This document shows, piece by piece, positions 9,690 to 20,740 of a DNA stretch of 64,000 bases. Numbering within the stretch: position 1 is the stretch's first letter; each line of letters opens with the position of its first letter. The translations under genes and the position numbers were made by a program. The notes below the pieces were generated by a model, which saw nothing but the letters and a program-made list of their open reading frames with translations, did not search any database and was not told the DNA's origin. The stretch comes from Haematobia irritans (lineage: Eukaryota > Arthropoda > Insecta > Diptera > Muscidae): positions 64,888,669 to 64,952,668 of the forward strand of contig NC_134397.1 of assembly GCF_050003625.1 (NCBI RefSeq), written 5' to 3'.

Positions 9690-11320
9690 AATTTAGAAGG
9701 CAATGACAACCCAAGTAATTCGATTGTGGATATCCGTCCGTCCGTCCGTCTGTTGAAATCACGCTAACTTCCGAACGAAACAAGCTAACGACTTCAAACT
9801 TTGTACAAGTAGTTGTTATTGATGTAGGTCGGATGGTATTGCAAATGGGCCACATCGGTCCACTTTTACATATAGCCCCCATATAAACAGACCCCCAGAT
9901 TTGGCTTGCGGAGCCTATAAGAGTAGCATATTTCATCCGATCTGGCTGAAATTTGGAACATTTTGTAAACATATGGTCTATAAGAACCATGCAAAAATTG
10001 GTTCATATCGTCCCATAGTTATATATAGCCCCCATATAAACCGATCCCCAGATTTGACCTTCGGAGTCTCTTAGAGGAGCAAAATTCTTCCGATCCGGTT
10101 GAAATTTGGTACGTGGTGTTAATATATGGTCTCTAACAACCATGCAAAACTTGGTCCATATCGATCCATAGTTATATATATCCCCCATATAAACCGATCG
10201 CCAGATTTGACCTCCGAAGCCTCTTGCAGGTGAAAAATTTATCCGATCCGGTTGAAATTTGGTACTTTATTTTAATATATGGTGTCTAACAACAATGCAA
10301 GAATTGGTCCATATCGGTCCATAATTATATATAGCCCCCATATAAACCGATCCCCTGATTTGTCCTCCGGAGAACCTTGGAGGAGTAAAATTCATTCAAT
10401 CCGGTTGAAATTTTGAGTGTGGTGTTAATATGTGATCTCTAACAAACACGGAAGAATTGGTCTATAATTATGTATAGCCCCCATATAAATCAATTCCTAG
10501 ATTTGACCTCCGGAACCTCTTGGGGAGCAAAATTCTTCCGATTCGGTTGAAATTTGGTACCTGGTGTTATATGGGCTATAACAACCATGCAAACATTGGT
10601 CCATATCGGTTAATAATTATATATAGCCCCCATATAAACCGTTCCCCAGATTTGAGCTCCAGAGCCTCTTGGAGAAGCAAAATTCATCCGATCCGGTTGA
10701 AATTTGCAAAGTGGTCTTAGTATATGGCCGCTAATAACCATGCCAAAATTGGTCCATATCGGACTATAGTTATATATAGCCGATCCCCAATCAGACAAAA
10801 ATTGGTCCATATCGGTTCATAATCATGGTTGCCACTCGAGCCAAAAAAAATTACCAAAATTTTATTTCTATAGAAAATTTTGGCAAAATTTTATTCCTAT
10901 AGAAAATGTCAAAATTTTAATTCTATTGAAAAATTTGTCAACATTTTATTTCTATAGAAAATTTTGTCAAAATATTATTTCTATAGAAAATGTTGTCAAA
11001 AGTTTATTTTGTCAAAATTTTATTTCTATAGAAACTTTTGTCAAAATTTTATTTCTATAGAAAATTTTGTCAAACTTAGTTATATATATTACGTATTTAA
11101 TCGGCCTTTTTTAGTTTAATATATACCAAGTATGGACTACCTTGCAATTTAGAAGACGGTGTTAGGAAGTTTTAAGATACCTTGCCATCGGCAAGTGTTA
11201 CCGCAACCCAAGTAATTCGATTGTGGATGACAGTCTTCAGTATAAGTTTCTACGCACGCAATCCAAGGTGGAGGGTACATAAGCTTCGGCCTGACCGAAC
11301 TTACGGCCGTCTATATATGT
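9690..11320 (+). mobile_element. HINE-A composite element (A4)
   Basis: Plus orientation. A (GTCC)n tract (9731-9750) is followed by six to seven ~170-bp units (GATCGGTCCAT, CCCCCATATAAACCGATC), a 29-bp array (10838-11075), the leader, and the 3' hairpin TTCGGCCTGACCGAA at 11286-11300 followed by CGGCCGTCTATATATG. The 5' terminal GGGTATA part is replaced by a rearranged piece of leader (CAACCCAAGTAATTCGATTG at 9700). Confidence 0.85.
10838..11075 (+). repeat. 29-bp AT minisatellite array in A4
   Basis: About eight copies of the 29-bp unit (AAAATTTTGTC plus AAAATTTTATTTCTATAG). One copy is shortened near 11000. The array joins the ~170-bp unit block through the conserved GGTTGCCACTCGAGCCAAAA. 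Confidence 0.9.
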
Positions 11321-11324
11321 TAAT

Positions 11325-11725
11325 GTTTAAATTTAATTTTTTTTTTTGTTTGAAAAAGTTTAAAAACAAAGTAAGCATTAATATAATGGTACAATTTATT
11401 GAAAATTTGTAAAAAAAAAATCTAAATTCATTCAAGAAATATTGCGAATTTTTCGAAATTTTTTAACTTGCGTTAGAATGCGTTAATGAATCATAAAAAA
11501 ATATAAAAAAAATTTTATTTGGCAAAATATGACAATATTTTTTAATTCACATTCAAAACACTGAATTCGAATCACAGCGTAAGAAGTGATGCAAATTCAG
11601 TGCAACGGCTGTTGAAATGTGGACGTCCATCCTATGACAAGCCCATGTTAAATTCATCGCTACTGCGCTAATTTTCCAAAAAGAACATTTTCACTACTTT
11701 TTTGGCGACGCTTGTTTTGCTTTAC
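11325..11725 (+). mobile_element. MITE family D, right two-thirds
   Basis: It matches the D1 interior (GAAGTGATGCAAATTCAGTG, GACAAGCCCATGTTAAATTC) and ends at TTTTTTGGCGACGCTTG. The left terminus is missing, where it abuts the HINE-A4 3' end. Confidence 0.65.
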
Positions 11726-12035
11726 AATAGTTTACAAAATGAAAATATTTTCATGTACATTTGATGAGAGGTGACTTTTCTAATGTATTTTGATCTGCTG
11801 AATTCGAAAGTGAAATAACCCGTTATTTTTAGTTTTTCGGCCTTTTTTCACCAAAAAATATATATATTTCGAGCCAGAAATATCCGATTATATCGTTGTT
11901 GATACTTAATGCAAGGTATCGCGTTTTACAATGACTCTTTGCCGCCAGAAAAGTATTAACCATTGAAAAAAAATGTTTCTCTTAATACTCGTAAAGATGA
12001 TACTTTAACGTAAGAATTAAGACCAACTATAAACA
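11726..12035. other. AT-rich stretch with no recognised element
   Basis: No open frame of interest and no copy of the window's repeat families was seen. Confidence 0.3.
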
Positions 12036-12530
12036 CACCCAAAAAAAGTGAACTCTCTATTTCACTAAACCCAATTTAACTTTATTTTAGTTCATGGAAT
12101 TATTATGTTTGGAGAAAGTTGCTTTTTCTTTAATAATAAATAAAACCGAGGAAAAAAATATACTCAAATGAAGCATATATATTAACTAAATTCGTGTATT
12201 CCACAAAATAGTTCAGAATTTCTTTAAATTTGTAAATTTTACCAAAAAGGCGTCCATCATGAACTTCGTATGTCACTAAAGACATTCTTGCAATTTTGAA
12301 CTCCAAATTTTTCCTTCAAACTACAAAATTTTCCTTAAAAAGTGAAAAAAAAACTTAATTATGTCTAATAAATTTTCTTAAATTTGTCGAAAAATATTTA
12401 CTTATTTTTATGACATCGGCGTGATGCCAACGTTTGTAATACTGTTTAGGTAAAATTTTCTACAAATATTCAAAATTTTCTAAAATTAACCGAAAGTTTT
12501 CTTTCTTGTGGGTTCACTGTTTTTTCAGTG
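12036..12530 (+). mobile_element. MITE family K, copy 1
   Basis: The left end is CACCCAAAAAAAGTGAAC. The complement of the right end is CACTGAAAAAACAGTGAACC. The interior carries CATAATAATTCCATGAAC (inverted) and GTCGAAAAATATTTACTTAT. Parts recur at 13690-14228 and 21685-21910. No coding capacity. Confidence 0.6.
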
Positions 12531-12566
12531 CAATTAAGTGAATAAATCCGATACCAGATCATACAA

Positions 12567-12643
12567 ATATGAGCCACTCACCCACACAATAATGGCACTC
12601 GGCCACACAAGAACGGATTTTTCTGTGGGTGGGTGGCTCATAT
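12567..12643. repeat. 77-bp hairpin
   Basis: ATATGAGCCACTCACCCACA and its near-perfect inverted copy TGTGGGTGGGTGGCTCATAT (one mismatch) enclose a 37-base loop. It is GC-richer than its surroundings and matches none of the MITE families here. Confidence 0.7.
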
Positions 12644-13333
12644 GTAAACTATTGTTATTTATCTTGTTGCCTATACATTTATCCTATAGAATTTAAAATA
12701 AGGCCCTCAAAAACCAAATCACGGGACTCGCATTGCAATTAACTATGTTGTGCTTACTCTTACAATCATACATTCGTTTTTTTTTCGGTAGTGAACACTC
12801 GGTTAAAACAACCTTGCGTATATGTGTGTGTGTGTATGAGACATACGAGAGCAGTGACTACGATGACTCTATGTGGTTGTTTGTGAGCCGTTAGTGTTTT
12901 TTTCATACTTGTGATTTGTTCTCCCTTTCACAGCCCACCCCCTTCATAATGGCATTGCACATTATTGTTTAGTGAGGACCCATTTTTTGCAATTTCTCCC
13001 GTTGTTTTTTTGTCCATCTTCTTTGGGATTTATTTAGTGTTCACCCTCAATCGATTTGTGAGGGTGAACGGGAGGGTGGTGAGGGTTGCCTTATGTAGGT
13101 CTAAGGGTGAATTTATGCCTGTTTTTATCGAAATGTCCGCTGCCATTGAGTGAGGGTGAGTGACTATTTTGATGGAAAATATATAAAAATAAATTAGTTT
13201 TTTTGCTTTTCACAACAATGGTTATTGGGAAAAACTGCGTATGAAGGATATTTGAATGTGTGTGTGTATATGAGTTGTTATTGTTATTTTCATTTTCCCG
13301 AAACGAATATATTGCGGATTAGAGAATTATAAA
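12644..13333. other. host-like stretch, no gene recognised
   Basis: This region has few repeats: a (TG)n tract at 12820-12835, GC-containing text near 12900-13160, and a perfect 10-bp hairpin at 13039-13069. No convincing coding frame was found. Confidence 0.35.
13039..13069. repeat. perfect 10-bp stem hairpin
   Basis: GTTCACCCTC and GAGGGTGAAC are exact complements around an 11-base loop. A third related run (GGGAGGGTGGTGAGGGT) follows at once. Confidence 0.6.
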
Positions 13334-13627
13334 ATGAATGACGTACAGGCTAAATACTATATACTGCTGATGAATGAATGCTTAAATGCGACTATCGATG
13401 GGAATGGGATCTTCCCCATTTACTTATTAATCCTAAGCCATATTGAAACTATTTTATATATTTTTTTGTTAATAAAGAATTTGCGATTTTTTCATCAGCA
13501 AATAAAAATAACATATGCTAATATTTATAAATTGCTAATAAACATGGTAAATTATATTAAATCAAATCAAACAATAGACAAACTGTGGAATTGTGGAATA
13601 AAACGACTTAGAAATTCCCTAATGTAA
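13334..13627 (+). CDS. candidate small ORF, unrecognised
   Basis: ATG after ATAAA opens 97 codons (MNDVQAKYYILLMNECLNAT ...) ending TAA. The first ~35 codons are compositionally coding-like; the rest (IYLLILSHIETILYIFLLIK onward) is AT-driven and rich in I/L/K. It has a possible membrane segment at residues 30-48. It could be a chance frame in AT-rich DNA. Confidence 0.2.
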   Translation: MNDVQAKYYILLMNECLNATIDGNGIFPIYLLILSHIETILYIFLLIKNLRFFHQQIKITYANIYKLLINMVNYIKSNQTIDKLWNCGIKRLRNSLM

Positions 13628-13689
13628 AGCTAGGGAATTGTCGAAAGAAATTTACTTTTACTTTTTGTTGTTAAATTATTAAAGGGAAA

Positions 13690-14228
13690 ATTTTTTAAAA
13701 AGGGGAAAAATATACGTAAATGAAGCATAAAGATATACTAAATTCATGTCTTACACAAACTAGCTCAGAATTTCTAAAAAATTTGTACATTTTACCAATA
13801 TTGCGACCATCTTGAACTCCAACTTTCTCCTTCACACTACGTTGTTTTCTTTTGAAAGTAAAAAAAAAATAATTATGTCGCAAAAATTTTCTTGAATTTG
13901 TCGAAAAATATTTACTTATTTTTTTGTGAAATCGGCATGACATCTGTATTTGTAATACACAGAAAAAACAGTGAACCCAGGGAAAAAATTTAGGTTAATA
14001 TTAGACAATTTAGATTAGTTTTCGAAAATTTTAACTAAACAGTAATACAAAAGCTGACATCACGCCGATTTCACAAAAATAATGAAATATTTTTGGACAT
14101 TATTTAACTAACGTATCTAAAAAATTATTAAAGTAACGGAAACTTTCTCCAAACATAATAAATCCATGAACTAAAATAAAGTTAAATTGGCTTTAGTGAA
14201 ATAGAGGGTTAACTTTTTTTGAGTGCAT
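13690..14228. mobile_element. MITE family K, two half-copies head to head
   Basis: 13690-13965 corresponds to the right half of K in one orientation (TTTGTACATTTTACCAATAT, GTCGAAAAATATTTACTTAT). 13966-14228 begins again at a terminus (CACAGAAAAAACAGTGAACC) and ends TTTTTTTGAGTGC. The second part contains ACATCACGCCGATTTCAC, inverted relative to the first half. Confidence 0.55.
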
Positions 14229-14639
14229 AGTTTAGTTTAAATTAAATTAACCTAACTTTTCCAAAATTAACCAAAATTTTCTTTAATGTAGTCTGTTTGT
14301 GTTTGACAAATTTTTTCGATTTGCAAAAAAATGTAATAAGTTTTGTGTAAAAAAATTAAATTAAAAGTTCAAGGCTATTTAAAATGTAACATGAAGCGTT
14401 TGGCGAGTCTATTATGAGCACACCCACAAAAAAATCCGCAGTTAAATTGACGCTAAATTTAACATTTTTTATTGCAAAAAAAATATTTGTTTGTAGTTAA
14501 ATCTTATTATTTTTTTTCGAAATTTTCCACCACACAATGAAATTTTCCTTTCTTAAGTATGTCTCAAACATTTTATGAACTAAACGTGTGTATAAAATTC
14601 AATGACCGTAAAAATAAGCTCAATATGAACTTAGGCAAA
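14229..14639. other. AT-rich stretch with no recognised element
   Basis: No coding frame or known family was detected. Confidence 0.3.
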
Positions 14640-15115
14640 AAAGGTAGTTCTTTTAATTTAATTTCTTTTAAACTCCCTTTTTGATATTTTTAATAGTTAA
14701 ATTTAACATTTTCGTTTCGGTTTCAAATACGTTAAAAACTGAGTAAGAATTAATAAAGTGGTACAAATGATTTAAATTTTGTCGAACAAAAATCAAAATC
14801 CATTTTAGAAAAATTGCGATTTTGAAATTATTTGAGGACAAAAGTTTCAGACAAGTGTTAGAATGAATTAAAAATCATAAAAAATATAAAAATTACTTAT
14901 TTAGTAAAATATCACAACATTGTTTAATTCACATATAAAAACTGAATGCGAATCACACTTTAAGAGGTGATGCAAATTGAATGTAATGGCTGTGTACATC
15001 CGTCCTATGACAAAGCCCATATTAAATCCATCGCTTCTGAGCCAATTTTACACCACTTCTGGATCCAAAGAGAACATTTTCACTACTTTTTTGGCGACGC
15101 TTTTTTTCTGGGTGG
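14640..15115 (+). mobile_element. MITE family D, copy 3 (left end missing)
   Basis: It aligns with D1 from the AGTTCTTTTAATTTAATTTC region to TTGGCGACGCTTTTTTTCTG. It shares the internal GGTGATGCAAATTGAATG and GGATCCAAAGAGAACATTTT words. Confidence 0.65.
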
Positions 15116-15280
15116 TTAAAATGGTCATGATTTGGCGCCAATAATTTTCTTCTTTACTTTTAGTTAATTTTTTTTCTATAAGAGGATGTAATTTCGCGAA
15201 TTGTAGCTAAAAAGTACATCAGGACATTAAATTTTCCTGGTTTTAAAAATCTCAAAAAAGTGGATCAAAACTTAGAACAT

Positions 15281-15328
15281 TTTTCGCGAGGTAGTTCGCA
15301 ATAGTAAGAATGAACTACCTCGCGAAAA
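15281..15328. repeat. perfect 17-bp inverted repeat
   Basis: TTTTCGCGAGGTAGTTC (15281-15297) and its exact complement (15312-15328) flank a 14-base spacer. It contains two CGCG steps in otherwise AT-rich DNA. It is not part of the D copy to its left or the minisatellite to its right. Confidence 0.8.
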
Positions 15329-16060
15329 CGTATTAATTTTGAAAGAATGTCTCCGTTAAGAATACAAAAGTCGAAAATCGATTTTCGACTAATCGACTTT
15401 TTGCAATGGCAGTATGGGCACGGTTTCCACACGAGCCAAAAATAATCAACCAAAATTTGGAGAAAATTCTACCAAAAAAACTACCAAACAAAAAAAAATT
15501 TATAGAAAATTTGGTCAAATTTTTAATTCTATAGAAAATTTTGCCAATATTTTATTTCAATAGAAATTTATGTCAAAATTTTATTTCAATAAAAAATTTT
15601 GTCAAAATTTTATTTCTATAGAAAATTTAGTCGAAATTTTATTTCAATCGAAAATTTTGCCAAAATTTTTTTTCAATACAGATTTTTATCAAAATTTTAT
15701 TTCTATAGAAATTTTTTTTAAAATTTTATTTTTATAGAAAATTTTGTCAAAATTTTATATTTATAGAAAATTTTGTCAAAATTCTATTTCTATAGAACAT
15801 TTTGTCAAAATTCTACTTCTATAGAAAATTTTGTCAAAATTTTATTCCTATAGAAAATTTTGTCAAAATTGTATTTCTGTATAAAATTTTGTGAAAATTT
15901 TATTTCTATAGAAAATTTTGTCAAAATTTTATTTCAATCGAGAACTTTGCCAAAATTGTATTTCCATGGAAAATTTTGTCAAAATTATATTTCAATAGAA
16001 ATTTTTGTCAACATTTTATTTCTCTAGAAAATTTTGTAAAAATTTATTTCATCAATCATT

Positions 16061-16262
16061 ATTGTTGTTTTTGATTTCAGCTTAAAACCATGCATTGACT
16101 AAACTAAAAGTGTAGCTTAACCAACTGAGGAAAAGTATGCTTGTTAAATTTATTTGGGCAATGCCCTATAGACTGCAAGATGGTTGGATGTACAACTGTT
16201 TAGGAATTACCACATTCCTCATCATCATCCTCTACTTGCAGCAAAACTATCAATCAATTATT
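16061..16262 (+). other. unique island inside the minisatellite
   Basis: About 200 bp (TTGATTTCAGCTTAAAACCA ... CTTGCAGCAAAACTATC) of ordinary complexity within the array. It contains two splice-acceptor-like CAGs (TTTGATTTCAG, CTACTTGCAG) but no coding frame. It may be an inserted element or an ancestral spacer of the array. Confidence 0.45.
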
Positions 16263-16440
16263 AGAATAAATTCTATAGAAAATTTTGTCAAAATCCTATT
16301 TCGGTAGAAATAGGATTTTGAAATTTTGTTAAAATTTAATTTCTATAGAATTTTTTTTAATTATATTTCAAAGAAAATTTTATCAAAATTTAGAATTTCT
16401 ATTTTGTTAAAATTTTATTTCAATAGAAAATTTTGTCAAA

Positions 16441-17480
16441 ATTCTATTTCTATAGAAATTTTTTTCAAAATTTTATTATTATTATTATTATAGAATTTTT
16501 TTTAAATTCTATTTCAAAGAAAATTTTATCAAAATTTAAAATTCTTGTTTGTTAAAATTTTATTTCAATAGAAAATTTTGTCAAAATTCTATTTCTATAG
16601 AAAATTTTTTCAAAATTTTATTTCTTTGGAAAATTTTTTCAAAATTTTATTTCTTTGGAAAATTTTGTTAAAATTCTATTTCTATAGAAAATTTTGTCAA
16701 AATTTTATTTCTATACAAAAATTTGGACAAATTTTATTTCTATATAAAATTTTGTCAAAATTTTATTTCTATAGAAAATTTTGTCAACATTTTATTTCTA
16801 TAGAAAATTTTGTCAAATTTTTATTTCTATAGAAAATTTTGTCAAAAATGTATATCTATAGAAAATTTTGTCAGAATTGTATTTCTATAGAAAATTTTTT
16901 CAAAATTTTATTTCTATAGAAAATTTTGTCAAAATTTTAATTCTATGGAAAATGTTGTCAAAATTTTTTTCTATAGAAAATTTTTTCAAAATTTTATCGC
17001 TATAGAGAATTTTGTCAAAATTTTATTTCTACATAAGATTTTATCTACATTTTGTTTCTATAGAAGATTTTGTCAAAATTTTATATCTATAAAAAATTTT
17101 GTCAAAATTCTGTTTCTATAGAAAATTTTTACAAAATTTTATTTCTATGGAAAATTTTGTCAAAATTCTATTTCTATAGAAATTTTTTTCAAAATTTTAT
17201 TATTATTATTATAGAATTTTTTTTAATTCTATTTCAAAGAAAATTTTATCAAAATTTAAAATTCTTGTTTGTTAAAATTTTATTTCAATAGAAAATTTTG
17301 TCAAAATTCTATTTCTATAGAAAATTTTTTCAAAATTTTATTTCTTTGGAAAATTTTTTCAAAATTTTATTTCTTTGGAAAATTTTGTTAAAATTCTATT
17401 TCTATAGAAAATTTTGTCAAAATTTTATTTCTATACAAAAATTTGGTCACATTTTATTTCTATACAAAAATTTGGTCAAA
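16441..17480 (+). repeat. 720-bp-spaced duplication within the array
   Basis: The text from about 16441 to 16835 reappears at 17161 to 17480 with an exact 720-base offset over several lines, including the private (ATT)n variant and two TTTCTTTGGAAAA units. A second block, 16971-17160, reappears near 17634-17820 with an offset of about 663. These are segmental duplications of multi-unit blocks. Confidence 0.8.
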
Positions 17481-19327
17481 TTTTATTTCTATATAAAATT
17501 TTGTCAAAATTGTATTTCTATAGAAAATATTGTCTAAATTTTATTTCTATAGAGAATTTTGTCAAAACTTTATTTCTATAGAAAATTTTGTCAAAATTTT
17601 ATTTCTATAGAAAATTTTGTCAAAATTTTATTTCTATAGAAAATTTTTTCAAAATTTTATCGCTATAGAGAATTTTGTCAAAATTTTATTTCTATAGAAG
17701 ATTTTATCTACATTTTGTTTCTATAGAAGATTTTGTCAAAATTTTATATCTATAAAAAATTTTGTCAAAATTCTGTTTCTATAGAAAATTTTTACAAAAT
17801 TTTATTTCTATGGAAAAATTTGTCAACATTTTATTTCTATAGAAAATTTAGTCAACATTTTATTTCTATAGAAAATTTTGTCTAAATTTTATTTCTATAG
17901 GGAATTTTGTCAAAATTTTATCTCTATAGGGAATTTTGTCAAAATTTTATTTCTATAGAAAATTATGTCAAAATTTTATTTCTATGGAAAATTTTGTCAA
18001 AATTTTATTTCTATAGAAAATTTTGTTAAAATTTTATTTCTATAGAAAATTTTGTCAAAATTTAATTTTTTTTGGAAAATTTTGTCTGCTTTTATTTCTA
18101 TAGAGGATTTTGTCTAAATTTTATTTCTATAGAAGATTTTGTCAAAATTTTATATCTATAGAAAATTTTGTCAAAAATTTTCACAAAATTTTATTTCTAC
18201 AGAAAATTTTGTCAAAATTTTATTTCTATAGAAAATTTTGTCAACATTTTATTTCTATAGAAAATTTTGTCAACATTTTATTTCTATAGAAAATTTTGTC
18301 AAAATTTTACTTCTATGGAAAATGTTGTCAATTTTTTTTTTCTATAGAAAATTTTGTTAAAATTTTATTTCTGTAGGGAATTTTGTCAAAATTTTATTTC
18401 TATAGGGAATTTTGTCAAAATTTTATTTCTATAGAATATTATGTCAACATTTTATTTCTATGGAAAATTTTGTCAAAACTTTATTTCTATAGAAAATTTT
18501 GCAAAAATTTTATTTCTATAGAAAATTTTGTTAAAATTTTATTTTAATAGAAAATTTTGTTAACTTTTATTTCTATAGAAAATTGTGTCAAAATTTTATT
18601 TCTGTAGAATTTTTTTTTTCAAAAATTATTTCTATAGAAAATTTTGTAAAATTTTTATTTCTATAGAAAATTTTTTTCAAAATTTTATTTCTATAGAAAA
18701 TTTTGTCAAAATTTAATTTCTATATAAAATTTTGTCAAATTTTGTTTCTATAGAAAATTGTGTCAAAATTTTATTTCTATAGAAAATGTTGTCAAAATAT
18801 TATTTCAATAGAAATATTTGTCAAAGTTCTATTTAATTAAAATTTTATTTCTATAGGGAATTTTGTCAAAATGTTATTTCTATAGAAAATTTTGTCAAAA
18901 TGTTATTTCTCTAGAAAATTTTGTCAAAATTTTATTTCTATACAAAATTTTGTCAAAATTTTTTTTCAATAGAAAGTTCAAAGTTCTATTTCTATTAAAA
19001 AGTTTACCAAAATTGTATTTCTAAAGCAAATTTTTGTTAAAACGTTATTTCTATAGAAAATTTTGTCAAAACTCTATATCTATAGAAAATTTTGTCAAAA
19101 TTGTATTTCTATAGCAATTTTTGTCAAAATTTTATTTCTATAGAAAATTTTGTCAAAATTCTATTTCTATAGAAAATTTTATCAAAATTGTGTTTCTATA
19201 GAAAATTTTCTACAAATTCAGAAGAGGTCAAACCTCTATAGAACGACTAAATAATTAAAAAGAGAATCCTTCCAAAACTATGAGATACTGAAATACGATA
19301 TATTTGTTCATTTAAATTTATAAGAAA

Positions 19328-20014
19328 TTAACAATCATATTCACGGTAATCTGCATTCAAATCAAGTAATGTTCTCGCCCGAACCAAATTTTCAGAAGGT
19401 CTTTGAGAGATTTCACGATAATCCCTTGGCAAGTAAATAAAGTCCAGTTCATGAGCCAATCTACCGGTATTAGTGTGATTATCTCCTTCCACAAAACCTT
19501 CATTTGTACGGGGGATTAAAGCCCATCGTATTAATTGTGGCAGATCTGTAATAACCATCATAAAAGTGACTGCTCCTGTTGCCAATAGCAAGCGTCCCAA
19601 ATAAAATCCTTCATAACGTATCCAATGTGATAGTTGATGAGCATCATTGGCCAAGACTTTGCAATCCATCTTCAGAATATATCGGGCCAATGAAATACAT
19701 CCATAATTCAGTAGCTTTGTTAAAGGTATCCACACGAGACGTACTAAGTAATTTGTGATACTTAAAATTGTTGCTAACTCTACCACAAATATCCAGAATC
19801 TTTGATGATATTGCAGTGTTGAGTCCGTACACAGGATTCGAAATTTAGAAAATATTCCCAATACAGAGAATACGAAAAGACAAGAGGCTACATTTGGCGC
19901 AAGCATTGGTGATTTGGAATAATTCATTTGGGGGAAATCAATTCGATTCAGATGTATCATCAATCCCATTCCGACAATTATGCCAGATTCCACAATTTCG
20001 TATAAATTGGACAT
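19328..20014 (-). CDS. putative multi-pass membrane protein, 228 aa, family not recognised
   Basis: This is the only long, low-repeat frame in the window with natural codon variety. The start is the ATG at 20014 (MSNLYEIVESG); further upstream codons are in frame but have no ATG. It ends in TAA at 19328. Hydrophobic stretches suggest membrane segments near residues 11-22 (weak), 42-56, 73-96 (FWIFVVELATILSITNYLV) and 138-162 (LLLATGAVTFMMVITDLP). The C-terminal ~65 residues are hydrophilic and charged (LPRDYREISQRP, DLNADYREYDC). No signal peptide, catalytic motif or transposon domain is visible. It has no intron, and the minisatellite starts about 110 bp beyond its stop. A PEX11-like peroxisomal protein was considered, but I see no diagnostic motif. 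It could be a single-exon gene, one exon of a larger gene or a retrocopy. Confidence 0.65.
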   Translation of the reverse strand: MSNLYEIVESGIIVGMGLMIHLNRIDFPQMNYSKSPMLAPNVASCLFVFSVLGIFSKFRILCTDSTLQYHQRFWIFVVELATILSITNYLVRLVWIPLTKLLNYGCISLARYILKMDCKVLANDAHQLSHWIRYEGFYLGRLLLATGAVTFMMVITDLPQLIRWALIPRTNEGFVEGDNHTNTGRLAHELDFIYLPRDYREISQRPSENLVRARTLLDLNADYREYDC

Positions 20015-20231
20015 CGTAATTTTTTTTTTACTGTAAAATTTTTGTAACAATGAATTTTGAATAAATATAGAATTTTACATAGAATTTTCCTTTTTTTTTT
20101 TGTTATTACGAGTACGTCAATTTTATATGAATAGAAAAAAATAGAAAATATTTAAAAATAAAACTAAACTAATGAGTTTGACATAACAGTTTGTCAATAA
20201 AAAAAAATACCGGGTAACAGACACCAAGTGT

Positions 20232-20400
20232 TATCAAATTCATGCACTCAAAAAAAAAAGAGAATCCTATATGGCGCCAAAACAAATAATTCTTTCCTCT
20301 CAAACTAAATTTTAGACAAACAACTGTCGTTTCCCATTTGCTTTTTGCTGTAAGGAAGATTATTTGGAAGAAAAGTACATACTTTTGTGACAAACATTGA
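20232..20400 (+). mobile_element. MITE L, partial copy
   Basis: GCACTCAAAAAAAAAAGAG is followed by TTTTAGACAAACAACTG, TTTGCTTTTTGCTGTAAGGA and GAAGAAAAGTACATAC. The same sequence is inverted at 44370-44512. It lies about 220 bp upstream of the membrane-protein start codon. Confidence 0.55.
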
Positions 20401-20652
20401 TTCTTTTACAGGATGTTATATTTTTTTTTTAATTTTAACCTTGGCCTGGATGCTTAATCGAACCGCGGACCATAAAATTTGTAAGCCTCGGCTAAGTAGC
20501 TGTTATTGTCATCAACAGACAATTATCGCTATGGCCATAAATGCTCAAGCAACGCATACATTCAAGCAGTTCTATATATAGAGCATAGTTTTGGGCGGCC
20601 ACGAGTCGATGTAAAGAAACATTTTTTTGACAGAAACACACCTTTAGTTGGA

Positions 20653-20740
20653 TACCGTGGAGCAATGATTAGCCCGCCTTGCATACGAAGGGTCGTGGGT
20701 TCAATACCTGCTTCGACCGAACACCAAAACGTTTTGTTTT
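20653..20740 (+). mobile_element. SINE head fragment
   Basis: A degenerate tRNA-like head (CGTGGAGCAATGATTAGCCC, then GTGGGTTCAATACCTGC) runs to CGACCGAACACCAAAACG. The rest of the SINE is absent. Confidence 0.7.

Larger units (their letters stand above)
15417..19215 (+). repeat. giant 29-bp AT minisatellite array
   Basis: After GGTTTCCACACGAGCCAAAA, the junction also seen in HINE-A, more than 100 tandem 29-bp units run almost to 19215. A ~200-bp non-repeat island interrupts at 16061-16262. Units vary by point changes; sub-blocks carry shared private variants. Because 29 is not a multiple of three and the unit lacks stops on this strand, long frames reading FYFYRKFCQNFISIENFVKI appear. These are translation artefacts. 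Confidence 0.93.

Noticed and set aside
15281..15328. let-7-like microRNA precursor (GAGGTAGT word)
   Set aside because: Only eight bases of the seed region agree; the 48-nt perfect hairpin is too short for a pre-miRNA.
16578..17537. FYFYRKFCQNFISIENF repeat proteins
   Set aside because: Direct translation of the 29-bp minisatellite; no start context, no conservation of frame.
15417..19215. CRISPR-like array
   Set aside because: Units are head-to-tail without unique spacers, and the window is clearly eukaryotic.
19328..20014. PEX11-family peroxisomal membrane protein
   Set aside because: Similar size and hydrophobic layout only; I cannot see family-diagnostic text, so it is left unnamed.
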